From an uncultured Bacteroidales bacterium (GTDB taxonomy: Bacteria > Bacteroidota > Bacteroidia > Bacteroidales > F082), in contig CAMHFN010000001.1 of NCBI GenBank assembly GCA_946184615.1, positions 109,339 through 173,338 of the forward strand: 64,000 nucleotides of DNA, written 5' to 3'. Positions within the stretch are counted from its first letter, which is position 1. Every line of letters starts with the position of its first letter. A program made the translations under genes and the position numbers. Below, one piece after another: positions 51,997-61,175 of the stretch. The notes beneath the pieces are model-generated. The model saw only the letters and a list, made by a program, of their open reading frames with translations, had not been told where the DNA came from and searched no databases.

Positions 51997-53870
51997 TGAG
52001 CTTCACAGACATAGTGCTCGACTTCCTACAGAAGCTTTTTTCGTTTGACAAGGCCCACCCCCTTTTGTTCACCCAGTTTTATTTCTGGGCTTTCTTCGCC
52101 ATCGTATTCGCCATTTTCAGCCTAATCAAGAACAAGTGCCTTTTACGAAACGCCTTTTTGTTCTTCGTCAGCCTGTTTTTCTATTACAAGACCAGCGGCC
52201 TCTTTACACTTATCTTGGTTTTTATCACACTTTACAATTTCTTCGGAGCAAAGTGGCTGAATTCCAGGAAGAAAGAAAGCAGCCGTAACATTGTGTTAGC
52301 CGTCAGTGTGATTGTCAACCTATCCACTTTATTCTATTTCAAATACGCCTATTTCATCACTGATGTTGTCAACAACCTGTTTGGGGCCGATTTCAAAGTA
52401 TTCGATGTGTTTTCATGGCTAGGCAACCAGTTGACAGGCGACAACCGTTTTAGCGTCGACACCATTTTATTGCCCGTTGGTATCTCGTTCTATACCTTCC
52501 AAGCCATCAGCTACATCATGGATGTCTATCGCAAGCGCATTGAACCGGTTAGAAACATCCTCGATTTCGGTTTTTATGTCAGCTTCTTCCCTCAATTGGT
52601 GGCAGGTCCCATCGTGAGGGCCAACGAATTCATCCCTCAACTACACAAAAAATACGTCTTGAGTCGAAGGATGTTCGGTATCGCCGTGTTCTGGATTCTG
52701 AACGGTTTGGTGAAAAAGATTGTGCTCAGCGATTATATTGCCGTGAACTTCATCGACCGCGTTTTTGAGAACCCCTTGCTCTACTCGGGATTTGAGAACC
52801 TCTGCGCCCTGTTTGGCTATTCGTTGCAAGTGTATGCTGACTTCTCAGGTTATACCGACATTGCCATCGGCGTAGCTATGTTAATGGGCTTTTATTTGCC
52901 CAAAAACTTCAACTCACCTTATAAAGCCAAACACCCCGGTGAGTTCTGGAAGCGCTGGCACATGTCACTTTCCCGTTGGCTTCAAGACTACCTTTACATC
53001 CCTCTGGGAGGTAACCGAAACGCCACTTTCGGCAGTTTCTGCATCATCATTATGATTGCCGCCATTGCTGTGTTCCTATCGGGCAGCTGGTGGGTTGGTC
53101 TGGGGGTATTCGTGCTAGCACTTATTATCGCATTAGTGGCCATCTTCAAGCCTGAGAAACGTAAGAAAATCACTACGAACATCAATTCCATGGACACCAT
53201 GCTGTTAGGGGGACTTTGGCACGGTGCCTCTTGGAACTTCATGATTTGGGGTGGACTGAATGGCATCGGCATGGTCTTCTATAAGTTTTGGAAAGACTGG
53301 AGCAATGCTACAAGAACTCTGTTTATCCTTGTGGTAACCATCACCTTGAGATTGCTGAGCATTTATGTCCCCTACCCCGTGTTCAGCATGTTCTTTGTAT
53401 GGTGTTTCATCATTCTTATAGGAAACCTTATCCGGTTAACTTATCATTTGATTTTCAAGAAGAAAGCTACAACCGAGGCTTTCCAATGGTTAGCGGATGC
53501 GTGGGCGGTATTCCAGACCTTCACCTTCATTACCTTCACCCGTTTGTTCTTCCGCAGCGGGTCTAATCTTGACCCTGCCGAAGCCAACGAGACCGCTTGG
53601 AACACCGCCAAAAACATGGTGAACCAAATTGGCAGTCATTGGGATGTAAACAAGATCCCCGACATGGCTTGGCAATATCGCAATGTATTCGTTTTGATTA
53701 TCATAGGAATGATAATACATTGGTTACCCGAAAACTTCAAACGTCGTTACCGCCTCTGGTTCGCCAATATGCCTTTAGCATTGATGGCGGTATTTTGTGT
53801 GCTGGTTGTCTTCGTGATTTACCAGTTTATCACTGCTGATTTGCAGTCGTTTATTTATTTCCAATTCTAG
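51993..53870 (+). CDS. MBOAT family membrane O-acyltransferase (AlgI/PatA-like)
   Basis: A 625-residue multispanning protein. It has the MBOAT signature region PVGISFYTFQAISYIMDVY, then FFPQLVAGPIVRANEF, and the catalytic His in LLGGLWHGASWNFMIWGG. Such proteins move acetyl groups across the inner membrane for O-acetylation of alginate, peptidoglycan or other envelope glycans. The LysM and SGNH partners upstream point to peptidoglycan or a wall-associated glycan as target. The C-terminal third carries extra membrane helices. It is convergent with the next gene (4-nt overlap). Confidence 0.9.
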   Translation: MMSFTDIVLDFLQKLFSFDKAHPLLFTQFYFWAFFAIVFAIFSLIKNKCLLRNAFLFFVSLFFYYKTSGLFTLILVFITLYNFFGAKWLNSRKKESSRNIVLAVSVIVNLSTLFYFKYAYFITDVVNNLFGADFKVFDVFSWLGNQLTGDNRFSVDTILLPVGISFYTFQAISYIMDVYRKRIEPVRNILDFGFYVSFFPQLVAGPIVRANEFIPQLHKKYVLSRRMFGIAVFWILNGLVKKIVLSDYIAVNFIDRVFENPLLYSGFENLCALFGYSLQVYADFSGYTDIAIGVAMLMGFYLPKNFNSPYKAKHPGEFWKRWHMSLSRWLQDYLYIPLGGNRNATFGSFCIIIMIAAIAVFLSGSWWVGLGVFVLALIIALVAIFKPEKRKKITTNINSMDTMLLGGLWHGASWNFMIWGGLNGIGMVFYKFWKDWSNATRTLFILVVTITLRLLSIYVPYPVFSMFFVWCFIILIGNLIRLTYHLIFKKKATTEAFQWLADAWAVFQTFTFITFTRLFFRSGSNLDPAEANETAWNTAKNMVNQIGSHWDVNKIPDMAWQYRNVFVLIIIGMIIHWLPENFKRRYRLWFANMPLALMAVFCVLVVFVIYQFITADLQSFIYFQF

Positions 53871-54514
53871 ATGGAACCTTCCGTTCTCTGTTTTCCTTTC
53901 TCCACTGCCCTATCGTAGAAACGTCTTCTCTGCCTTGAGTTGATAGGATAACATTCAAAAGCACCCTGCCGAAGGTCACAATCAAAAAAGGTGTCGATTT
54001 GTGAGATAAACAAACGATCGTAACGAACCTCTTTGTTTTGCTGGGCATCCATCATGAAGCCGATGATCTCGTCCACCTCCTCAGCCACCAAGTCATATTT
54101 CGTAAAAACATAGAGGCCAAACTCCTTGAAATTTCCGTAAAAGCCGTTGTTGACCTTCCACAGTTTGCTTTCGAGGATGCGTTTCATTGGCAGTGCCAAC
54201 GCCCAGTAGTTGTATTCGTTGGATCCCACGGAATAATTCATACCCAAACCGTATGAATAACCGCTTTCTTGTATCCTTAGCAAATCTTCGTTGACCTCTT
54301 TCACTGACCGTCCCGCCATCTCGTTGATGAGAGAGTTTGCCACGTTCTTATCTTCGGTGATGGCTCGTGTCACTTCAATGCCAATTCCTTGAACGACATC
54401 CTGTAAATCAGGACGGTCAGCATTGACTAGATGAGAGTAACGCTTGCCAAGCAGTGAACGCAGTGAGCACATTGCATAACGTTCAAAGAAACAGGTGTCG
54501 AATTTCGGAATCAT
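53867..54514 (-). CDS. Conserved hypothetical protein (virulence-protein-like DNA-free fold unknown)
   Basis: A 215-residue soluble protein without signal peptide or membrane segment. I choose the ATG at 54514 (MIPKFDTCFFERY); the longer frame starts in an unlikely Cys-rich stretch. Notable segments are LINEMAGRSVKEVNEDLLRIQESGYSYGLG and a C-terminal Arg-rich end (SRQRRRFYDRAVEKGKQR). It follows the nitroreductase gene by 15 nt, so the two are probably coexpressed. I do not recognise the family. Confidence 0.6.
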   Translation of the reverse strand: MIPKFDTCFFERYAMCSLRSLLGKRYSHLVNADRPDLQDVVQGIGIEVTRAITEDKNVANSLINEMAGRSVKEVNEDLLRIQESGYSYGLGMNYSVGSNEYNYWALALPMKRILESKLWKVNNGFYGNFKEFGLYVFTKYDLVAEEVDEIIGFMMDAQQNKEVRYDRLFISQIDTFFDCDLRQGAFECYPINSRQRRRFYDRAVEKGKQRTEGSI

Positions 54515-54529
54515 AGGGCAACAAAGCAA

Positions 54530-55171
54530 TCATTTGATAATCAGTTGTTCCCAACGTATTTTCGGAACATATTGCACCCCTTTTTCGTCTCGGTAATAAG
54601 CCAACTTTTCACCTTCGTCAACAGGTTGAAGTTTAATTTTCTCATTGCCTTTGCCAATGGCGAGTATCAGCAATGGCTCGTAGGGCAGGTCGAACGCTTC
54701 GATGAGTTTTGCTTTGTTGAATGCCCCAATCATTATGCCGTTAAGGCCCATCTCTGTGGCTTTCAGCAGCATGCTCTGTGCTGCAATACCTAAGTCGATA
54801 TCTACGAATTTGTTTTCAGGGATGGTGCTGCAAATGATGATGAAAGCTTCCGGCTCAGTATCGGGGAACGGCAGATGAAGCTCGGGCAGAAGACCGCCCA
54901 ACTTCATGTTCTGCACGATGAACTCTGCTCCCGAATCCTTCGTAACAAGCTTGAAACGAAGTACTTGCTGATTCTTTGCAGAGGCAATCTTGGTATTCAC
55001 CGCCACAATGCGCTCCAGCATTTCACGTTTCACTTCAACATCTTTTTTATAACCGCGATAGCTGCGGTTTTTCTCAAATAAAGCATCTATGGAGGTATGC
55101 CGCACCACTGTCTTTTTTGCGCCTTTACCAAAGACCTCCTCGTATCGTTTTTCCAAGTATCCGTCTGCCAT
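54530..55171 (-). CDS. Nitroreductase family protein
   Basis: A 213-residue FMN-dependent oxidoreductase of the nitroreductase fold: N-terminal SIDALFEKNRSYRGYKKD, flavin-contact region GIAAQSMLLKATEMGLNGIMIG, and C-terminal LLILAIGKGNEKIKLQPVDEG. The start is placed at 55171; the alternative at 55192 is a TTG within the -7 box. The substrate is unknown. Confidence 0.87.
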   Translation of the reverse strand: MADGYLEKRYEEVFGKGAKKTVVRHTSIDALFEKNRSYRGYKKDVEVKREMLERIVAVNTKIASAKNQQVLRFKLVTKDSGAEFIVQNMKLGGLLPELHLPFPDTEPEAFIIICSTIPENKFVDIDLGIAAQSMLLKATEMGLNGIMIGAFNKAKLIEAFDLPYEPLLILAIGKGNEKIKLQPVDEGEKLAYYRDEKGVQYVPKIRWEQLIIK

Positions 55172-55185
55172 AAGTTGGATTATTT

Positions 55186-55216
55186 TTGGCAAAGATACTA
55201 ATTTTCATTACATTTG
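55186..55216 (+). promoter_or_regulatory. Promoter of the GH78 gene
   Basis: TTG at 55186-55188, a 20-nt spacer and TACATTTG at 55209-55216, 29 nt before the ATG. It overlaps the divergent nitroreductase promoter. Confidence 0.6.
55190..55197 (-). promoter_or_regulatory. -7 box for the nitroreductase gene
   Basis: TATCTTTG on the minus strand, 18 nt before the ATG at 55171. It lies inside the spacer of the divergent GH78 promoter. Confidence 0.6.
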
Positions 55217-55245
55217 CATCCTAGAACAAAGCTTTTCTTCGTACA

Positions 55246-57978
55246 ATGAAACGCCCAATCCTTCTTCTTTTAGCTCTCATTATTATCGCCTCCTGCACCA
55301 ACAACCTAAACATCGCTATTACCAACCCCAACGTAGAGCAACAAGTCCATGAACAGCCTTTGGCTACGGCACAACCGCGCTTCAGCTGGAACTATGAGAC
55401 CGAGGCGCAAAACGTGGTTCAAACAAGCTACCGCGTCATTGTGGCTTCAACATTAGAAAACGTTCAAAAGGGCATGGGTGATCTTTGGGACTCCAAAGAG
55501 GTGAAATCCAGCCAGATGCTCTATATCCTTTATGAGGGAACCCCCTTGAAAAGCCGCGACAAAGCTTATTGGAAAGTCATCACAACCGTAGCTGCCGAGG
55601 GCAAAAAGGCGAAAGTGGAAAGCGAAGTCAAATCGTTTGAAATCAGTTTGTTGAACCAAAACGACTGGCAGGCCAAATGGATTGGGCACGAGTTTGACGA
55701 TGATATCCTGACAGGCCACACTAGAATTCCAGCAAGGTATCTTCGCAAGGAGTTCAATCTAAGTACAGAAATCATCGAGGCAAAGCTCTACGTCAGCGGC
55801 TTGGGAGTTTACAGTGCCTATCTCAATGGGTTGGAAATTGCACCTGAGGAACTGCTGAAACCCACCCTTTCATGGTTCCCGAAACGGGTGTATTTCAACA
55901 CTTACGATGTCACGGAGAGGCTCCATAGTGGCGACAACGCCATAGGTGTTATCCTTGAAGGCGGGCGTTTCACCACCATCCGCAATACGCCTAGCCCCAA
56001 CGGCTGGGACGGGACCGAATCTATCCCAAGTTTTGGCACCCCCCGACTCATCCTTCAACTGGAAATCACCTATAAAGATGGTCATAAAGAGATGATTGTC
56101 AGTGATGAGACTTGGAAGATTACTAACCGAGGTCCCATCCGTACCGCCAACGAATATGATGGTGAGACCTACGATGAGAATTATGAACTTGGTGATTGGA
56201 CCTTTAAGGGCTATGACGATACTGCTTGGCTCCAAGCAGATCTCGTAGAAGCTCCCGAAGGGGAACTCTCCGCCCAACCCAATCCCAATATCACCGTGAT
56301 GGAGCAACTGAAACCCGTTGCAATGTTCCAAAAAGACGACAAGTGGATACTTGATATGGGCCAAAACATGGTTGGCTTCATCAACATGAAAGCCCACGAA
56401 CAACAGGCTGGCAACACCATCACGCTTCGTTTCGCCGAACTTTTGACTTCCGATAGCCTACTTTATACCGCCAACCTACGAGGCTCGGAAAACATCGACC
56501 GCTACATCATTGCCAATTCAACCATTCAACAATTCAACAATCAACAATCAAAAACAATACACTGGCATCCCATGTTCGTCTATCACGGGTTCCGCTATGT
56601 GGAAATATCCGGTTTGAGAGAAAAACCCTCTATCGAGGACTTCGAAGGCTGGGTGATCTACGATGAGATGCCCATCACTGGCACATTTGAGTGCTCCAAT
56701 GAGGTCATCAATGCCGTTTACCGCAACGCCTATTGGGGCATCCGAGGCAACTACCGCTCCATGCCTACCGACTGCCCGCAACGCGATGAGCGTATGGGCT
56801 GGACGGGCGACCGTACCACGGGCAACTACGGTGAGTCCTATATCTTCAACAACCACCAGCTCTATGCTAAGTGGCTCGCCGATGCCGAAGACAGCCAATG
56901 GGACAATGGTTCGTTGCCTAACGTCATCCCACCCTATTGGCGCGGCTACACCGATAACCTCACCTGGCCCGGTGCCGTGATTACTGCCACCGACATGCTC
57001 TACACCCGCTTCGGCGATGATAGGCCCATCCGTCTGCATTACGAGGCATGGAAAAAGTGGATGCTACACATCAAAAGCTACATGAAAAACGGCATCATCC
57101 ATCGCGACACCTACGGCGACTGGTGCATGCCACCCGAATCGCTGGAAATGATTCATTCCAACGACCCCAAACGCATCACCGACGGGCCGTTGCTCTCCAC
57201 CCCATTCTACTGCTATCTCTGTGGCAAGATGGCAAAGTTTGCTGAAGCACTCGGAAAGACCGATGACATCAAGTACTTCCATAAGGAAATCGTCAATGCC
57301 ACCACAGCTTTCAATGAGCAGTATTTCAACTACACCCACTGCTATTACGGCAACAACACCGTTACCGCCAATATCCTGCCCTTGCAGTTTGGCATAGCAC
57401 CTCAAGACCTTCGGCAACAGGTCTTCAACAATATCGTGGACAAGACCGAGAACGAATGCCACGGGCATGTCTCCACGGGTGTAGTCGGCATCCAACAACT
57501 GATGCGCTGTCTCACCGAATTCGGCCGGGGTGACCTTGCCTTGAAAATTGCATCCAACGACACGTATCCCTCATGGGGTTACATGATCCGAAACGGTGCC
57601 ACCACCATCTGGGAACTGTGGAATGGCAACACCGCCGACCCGTCCATGAACAGCGGCAATCACGTGATGCTCCTCGGCGACCTCATCCTGTGGGAATACG
57701 AATACCTCGGCGGCATCCGTGTGGACTTTTCAATAGCCTCTCACAACTGTCAACTTACGCTCAAGCCTTATCCTATCGAAGGATTGGATTATGTCAACTG
57801 CACTTACAAGTCCGTTTCTGGACGCATTGAAAGCCATTGGAAACGCCATGGCAACCACTTTGAATGGGAGTTTGTCATTCCTGCAAATACCCAAGCTGAA
57901 GTTTGCCTACCGACTGCAAACGGGTATGAAGCAAAGACTTATGGAAGCGGCAAATATCATTTGTCATCAGATCTTTAA
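55246..57978 (+). CDS. Alpha-L-rhamnosidase, glycoside hydrolase family 78
   Basis: A 910-residue lipoprotein (lipobox IASC at about residue 16) that removes terminal rhamnose, for example from pectin or flavonoid glycosides. N-terminal beta domains are followed by the (alpha/alpha)6 barrel with the signature DCPQRDERMGWTGD (general acid Glu) and TTIWELWNG (base Glu), and a C-terminal beta domain. At residues 424-436 a low-complexity stretch (NSTIQQFNNQQSK) is encoded by an in-frame simple repeat (56515-56552), probably a surface-loop expansion. Confidence 0.94.
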   Translation: MKRPILLLLALIIIASCTNNLNIAITNPNVEQQVHEQPLATAQPRFSWNYETEAQNVVQTSYRVIVASTLENVQKGMGDLWDSKEVKSSQMLYILYEGTPLKSRDKAYWKVITTVAAEGKKAKVESEVKSFEISLLNQNDWQAKWIGHEFDDDILTGHTRIPARYLRKEFNLSTEIIEAKLYVSGLGVYSAYLNGLEIAPEELLKPTLSWFPKRVYFNTYDVTERLHSGDNAIGVILEGGRFTTIRNTPSPNGWDGTESIPSFGTPRLILQLEITYKDGHKEMIVSDETWKITNRGPIRTANEYDGETYDENYELGDWTFKGYDDTAWLQADLVEAPEGELSAQPNPNITVMEQLKPVAMFQKDDKWILDMGQNMVGFINMKAHEQQAGNTITLRFAELLTSDSLLYTANLRGSENIDRYIIANSTIQQFNNQQSKTIHWHPMFVYHGFRYVEISGLREKPSIEDFEGWVIYDEMPITGTFECSNEVINAVYRNAYWGIRGNYRSMPTDCPQRDERMGWTGDRTTGNYGESYIFNNHQLYAKWLADAEDSQWDNGSLPNVIPPYWRGYTDNLTWPGAVITATDMLYTRFGDDRPIRLHYEAWKKWMLHIKSYMKNGIIHRDTYGDWCMPPESLEMIHSNDPKRITDGPLLSTPFYCYLCGKMAKFAEALGKTDDIKYFHKEIVNATTAFNEQYFNYTHCYYGNNTVTANILPLQFGIAPQDLRQQVFNNIVDKTENECHGHVSTGVVGIQQLMRCLTEFGRGDLALKIASNDTYPSWGYMIRNGATTIWELWNGNTADPSMNSGNHVMLLGDLILWEYEYLGGIRVDFSIASHNCQLTLKPYPIEGLDYVNCTYKSVSGRIESHWKRHGNHFEWEFVIPANTQAEVCLPTANGYEAKTYGSGKYHLSSDL
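56515..56552 (+). repeat. In-frame simple repeat within the GH78 gene
   Basis: Units of ATTCAACA/ATCAACA repeated about five times. It encodes a Gln/Asn-rich loop and stays in frame. Confidence 0.75.
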
Positions 57979-58043
57979 CGGTTTTGAACGCTTCGTTTGG
58001 AATGGTTTTTGTTTTTATCCTATTGGTTAGTCAATAAAAAAAG

Positions 58044-58460
58044 ATGAAAGCAATACGTGTTATTATTTTGGCTTTGAGCATCATGATGGTTTCAGCTGCG
58101 TCCGCCCAAAACGTTTACAACAGCAGCGGTTCAAGATGTGGAACTATTGAGGACAACGGAACTATCCGAAACAGCTCCGGTTCCAGCGTGGGCAAATTCG
58201 ACAACGACGGAACCATCCGCAACAGTTCGGGATCCAGCATCGGCAAGATTGATCGCGACGGCACCATCCGCAATAGTTCAGGTTCCAGCATAGGGCGACT
58301 TGACAACGACGGAACGGTACGTAACAGTTCGGGATCCAGCATCGGCAAGGTCGAAAGCGACGGTACCGTCCGCAACAGTTCCGGCTCCAGCATCGGCAGA
58401 GCCCAAGGTATCCCTCGCGAAAGGGTCGCCGCATATTTCTTTTTCTTCCCGTTTTATTAG
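58044..58460 (+). CDS. Tandem-repeat secreted protein (5-fold beta-flower type)
   Basis: A 138-residue protein: signal peptide (MKAIRVIILALSIMMVSAASAQ), then six successive copies of a 17-residue unit (consensus GTIRNSSGSSIGKxDxD; the first copy diverged), then a short aromatic tail (AAYFFFFPFY). This matches what annotators call a 5-fold beta-flower protein, where each unit gives one petal. The DNA repeats with a 51-bp period. The role is unknown; secretion and the Ser/Gly-rich petals suggest a surface or periplasmic structural or binding protein. Confidence 0.82.
   Translation: MKAIRVIILALSIMMVSAASAQNVYNSSGSRCGTIEDNGTIRNSSGSSVGKFDNDGTIRNSSGSSIGKIDRDGTIRNSSGSSIGRLDNDGTVRNSSGSSIGKVESDGTVRNSSGSSIGRAQGIPRERVAAYFFFFPFY
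58158..58412 (+). repeat. 51-bp tandem repeat array within the beta-flower gene
   Basis: Five units with a 51-bp period (starts at 58158, 58209, 58260, 58311, 58362). Units are similar but not identical at synonymous sites, so the array is not a very recent expansion. Confidence 0.85.
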
Positions 58461-58496
58461 GAAGATATTATCGCTCAACGGAAAAAACCAAAAAAT

Positions 58497-58529
58497 TGCG
58501 TCAGGTGTAAAACTTGACGCATTTTTTTT
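58497..58529 (+). terminator. Intrinsic terminator after the beta-flower gene
   Basis: TGCGTCA (58497-58503) and TGACGCA (58515-58521) around an 11-nt loop, followed by eight T residues. Confidence 0.85.
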
Positions 58530-58549
58530 GCTAATTATTAAGAAAAGTG

Positions 58550-58557
58550 TATTTTTG
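58550..58557 (+). promoter_or_regulatory. -7 box for the AbrB-like gene
   Basis: TATTTTTG, 38 nt before the ATG, right after the preceding terminator. Confidence 0.6.
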
Positions 58558-58595
58558 CAGAAAAATATGAATTTTCATACAAAAACACATAAGTT

Positions 58596-58799
58596 ATGTT
58601 AGAAGAACAAGGCAAATACATTTTTGGAGTCGTCAAGGTAGGCGACAGAGGACAAATCGTCATCCCCAAGGATGCCCGTGAAATCTATGGTATCAAGGCT
58701 GGCGATAGCTTATTGATACTCGGCGACAAGAAAGGCATGGCCATCCTTAAAACCGAGGTGTTTCAGGACAAAATCAACGAAGTTTTAGGAGAGAATTAG
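58596..58799 (+). CDS. AbrB/MazE/SpoVT-type DNA-binding protein
   Basis: A 67-residue swapped-hairpin DNA-binding protein (VVKVGDRGQIVIPKDAREIYGIKAGDSLLIL). Such proteins are transition-state regulators or antitoxins; no toxin gene adjoins, because the next gene, 2 nt later, encodes a membrane acyltransferase. It probably controls its own operon (58596-62426). Confidence 0.9.
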   Translation: MLEEQGKYIFGVVKVGDRGQIVIPKDAREIYGIKAGDSLLILGDKKGMAILKTEVFQDKINEVLGEN

Positions 58800-58801
58800 C
58801 C

Positions 58802-59932
58802 ATGGAACGCAAGCATTTTTTGGACAACATCCGTTGGGTGACGGTGTTGTTGGTATTGTTTTACCACGTCATTTATTTCTACAATGCCAAAGGCGTGTTC
58901 GGCGGCATCGGCGGTTTTTATGAGGACCAGCCTTGGGACTGTATCATGTCGATGCTCTACCCCTGGTTTATGATGTTGCTGTTTGTGGTCGCCGGCATCA
59001 GTTCAAAGTATGCGCTTGACAAGCAGACCAACGGGCAGTTCATCAAAAGTCGCACCCGTAAACTGTTGGTTCCCGCGACGATAGGGCTTTTGGTGTTCCA
59101 ATGGATGACAGGCTACTTCAACACACAGGTGGCTGGTGTGGATGTCTTGACCGCCGTGCCCCAACCCGTCAAGCACGTTCTTAGAGCCTTCAGCGGCATC
59201 GGACCGCTTTGGTTTATCCAGGATTTATGGCTGTTTTCATTGATTCTTATATTGATAAAAGTCATCGAGAAGGGCAAACTGCACAACACTATTGGCAAAC
59301 TATTCCAAAAAGAGTCCATGGGGCTTACCATCGCGCTGGTAGTGGTCGGTTACTTTCTTGTTTGGGCTGGTGCCCAGTGCTCCATCTCCCATCCTAATCC
59401 CGAGAGTGCCGAAGGCTTGTGGAACCTTTACCGTCCCCTAGCTTATTTTGTGCCTTTCTTATTGGGATACTTCGTCTTTTCACACGATGCCGTACAAGAA
59501 CGACTTGCCAAAATACATCTTCCCCTACTGATGCTTGCCTTGGTCACAGGCACCTATTTCACCATCGTGATGTACGGTAAGAACGACACCGATCCCATCG
59601 TGCTGAAAGGCTGGCTCTGCAACCTCTTCGCCTGGTTCGCCATCCTCGCCATGCTGGGCTGCTTCAAGGCTTGGGCCGACAAAACCAGTCCTTTTGCGAC
59701 CTATATGACGCGCTCCAGCTATGGTATCTATATCGTCCATTATCTGGTGATCGCCTCCTTCGGTTACATGATGAAAATGTACACCAACTTGGCACCATGG
59801 ATGATGTACGTCATCCTCTTCGTGGCTGTGATGCTGCTCTCGCCCGCCATCTATGAAATCCTCCGTAGGATCCCATTTGTGAGGTGGTGTGTGTTGGGGG
59901 TTAAGAAGACAGAAGACAGAAGACAGAAGTAA
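58802..59932 (+). CDS. Acyltransferase-3 family membrane protein
   Basis: A 376-residue protein with about ten membrane segments and the acyltransferase-3 start (FLDNIRWVTVLLVLFYHVIYFYN, with the family His) and a second motif GIGPLWFIQDLWLFSLI. Members add acyl groups to surface sugars or peptides. The last residues (KKTEDRRQK) are encoded by the beginning of a 7-bp tandem repeat, so the C-terminus has probably been altered by repeat growth. Confidence 0.88.
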   Translation: MERKHFLDNIRWVTVLLVLFYHVIYFYNAKGVFGGIGGFYEDQPWDCIMSMLYPWFMMLLFVVAGISSKYALDKQTNGQFIKSRTRKLLVPATIGLLVFQWMTGYFNTQVAGVDVLTAVPQPVKHVLRAFSGIGPLWFIQDLWLFSLILILIKVIEKGKLHNTIGKLFQKESMGLTIALVVVGYFLVWAGAQCSISHPNPESAEGLWNLYRPLAYFVPFLLGYFVFSHDAVQERLAKIHLPLLMLALVTGTYFTIVMYGKNDTDPIVLKGWLCNLFAWFAILAMLGCFKAWADKTSPFATYMTRSSYGIYIVHYLVIASFGYMMKMYTNLAPWMMYVILFVAVMLLSPAIYEILRRIPFVRWCVLGVKKTEDRRQK

Positions 59933-59941
59933 GAAGTAAGA
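59904..59941 (+). repeat. Five-unit 7-bp tandem repeat spanning a stop codon
   Basis: Three AGAAGAC units then two AGAAGTA units plus a partial copy, running across the stop of the acyltransferase gene into the 11-nt spacer before the AlkD-like gene. Confidence 0.85.
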
Positions 59942-59943
59942 AT

Positions 59944-60660
59944 ATGAACAGTCCTCTATATACAGCTATCCTTGCTCATGCAGACCCAAGTCAGGTTGAA
60001 GGCCTGTCGCGCTTCTTTAAGACTGGGAAAGGGCAATATGGCGAGGGCGACCGATTCTTAGGTATCAAGGTGCCCGTGACCCGCGAGGTGGTGAAACAAT
60101 GTTGGCAGACGACCTCGTTCGATGACTTGGAGGCATGCATTCGCTCCGAATACCATGAGCTACGTTTGGCGGCCCTGCTGGCATTGGTGCAGCTCTTCAA
60201 ACATGCCAAGAAAGATGTGGGGCTGCAAAAACAATGTATTGATTTCTATCTATCTCACACTGAGTTTATTAACAATTGGGATTTGGTAGACCTCTCTTGC
60301 TACGAACTACTCGGTGTCTGGCTTTTGGATAAAGAGCGAACCCTGCTCTATGATCTTGCCCGTGACGGAAAAACCCTCTGGGAACAGCGCATCGGGATGG
60401 TGAGCACCATGCAGTTTCTTCGCCATGGGGAGCTCGATGATACTTACGCCATCGCGGAAATCTTCTTTGAAAAGCCCAAACCTTTGCATGATCTTTTGCA
60501 AAAGGCTGTCGGCTGGCTGCTCCGCGAAGCCGGCAAACGTGATGAGCAACGGCTAAAAGATTGGCTCAGCGACCGTTACCGGACCATGCCTCGCACCATG
60601 TTGCGGTATGCCATTGAGAAATTTACGGAAGAAGAACGCCTTACGTATTTGAAACCATGA
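59944..60660 (+). CDS. AlkD-like DNA alkylation repair protein
   Basis: A 238-residue HEAT-repeat DNA glycosylase of the AlkC/AlkD superfamily, which removes alkylated bases. The AlkD active-site residues are recognisable: Trp and Asp in FINNWDLVD and Arg in WEQRIGMV. The stop overlaps the GNAT gene start (4 nt). Confidence 0.9.
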   Translation: MNSPLYTAILAHADPSQVEGLSRFFKTGKGQYGEGDRFLGIKVPVTREVVKQCWQTTSFDDLEACIRSEYHELRLAALLALVQLFKHAKKDVGLQKQCIDFYLSHTEFINNWDLVDLSCYELLGVWLLDKERTLLYDLARDGKTLWEQRIGMVSTMQFLRHGELDDTYAIAEIFFEKPKPLHDLLQKAVGWLLREAGKRDEQRLKDWLSDRYRTMPRTMLRYAIEKFTEEERLTYLKP

Positions 60661-61169
60661 ACAGTCCAGCAACTTACGCCATCCGCCATGCCACGATGGA
60701 GGACCTCCCGCTGATCCTCAACCTTCGGGATCAAGCAAGAGAAATCATGCGCAGCTACGGCAACACGTTCCAGTGGCCCGACGGCTATCCCTACGATGAG
60801 AAGTTCATCCACGATATCGAACAAGGCTGCAGCTATGTGATGGCAGACCCAACTGGCGCCATCGTTGGCACCTTTGCCTTGATCCCTGGCCCCGACATCA
60901 CCTATAAAGTCATTTATGACGGCCAGTGGCTCGACGATGAGCCCTACCATGTCATCCACCGTATTGCCAGCACCCCCGAATCGCACGGTATTTTGGATGC
61001 CGTTTTAGATTTCAGCGAATCCATCGCCAAAAACATCCGCATCGACACCCACGAGGCTAACATCATCATGCGAAAAGGTCTGGAAAAACACGGGTATCGG
61101 TATTGTGGCATCATCCATCTTTTAAACGGCGACGAAAGGATGGCATTTCAGAAAAACGTATCTTTGTAA
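60657..61169 (+). CDS. GNAT family N-acetyltransferase
   Basis: A 170-residue acetyl-CoA-dependent acetyltransferase fold: YAIRHATMEDLPLILNLRDQAR at the start, then beta strands ending IVGTFALIPG, and a final strand-helix region (DTHEANIIMRKGLEKHGYRYCGII). The acceptor is unknown. It is coupled to the AlkD-like gene. Confidence 0.86.
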   Translation: MNSPATYAIRHATMEDLPLILNLRDQAREIMRSYGNTFQWPDGYPYDEKFIHDIEQGCSYVMADPTGAIVGTFALIPGPDITYKVIYDGQWLDDEPYHVIHRIASTPESHGILDAVLDFSESIAKNIRIDTHEANIIMRKGLEKHGYRYCGIIHLLNGDERMAFQKNVSL

Positions 61170-61175
61170 CCGATT

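Noticed and set aside
58158..58412. Regular 51-bp repeats considered as a CRISPR array
   Set aside because: There are no unique spacers; the units are contiguous and coding.
58115..58478. Several antisense frames across the beta-flower gene with repetitive translations
   Set aside because: The repetition comes from the 51-bp array of the sense gene, which has a signal peptide.
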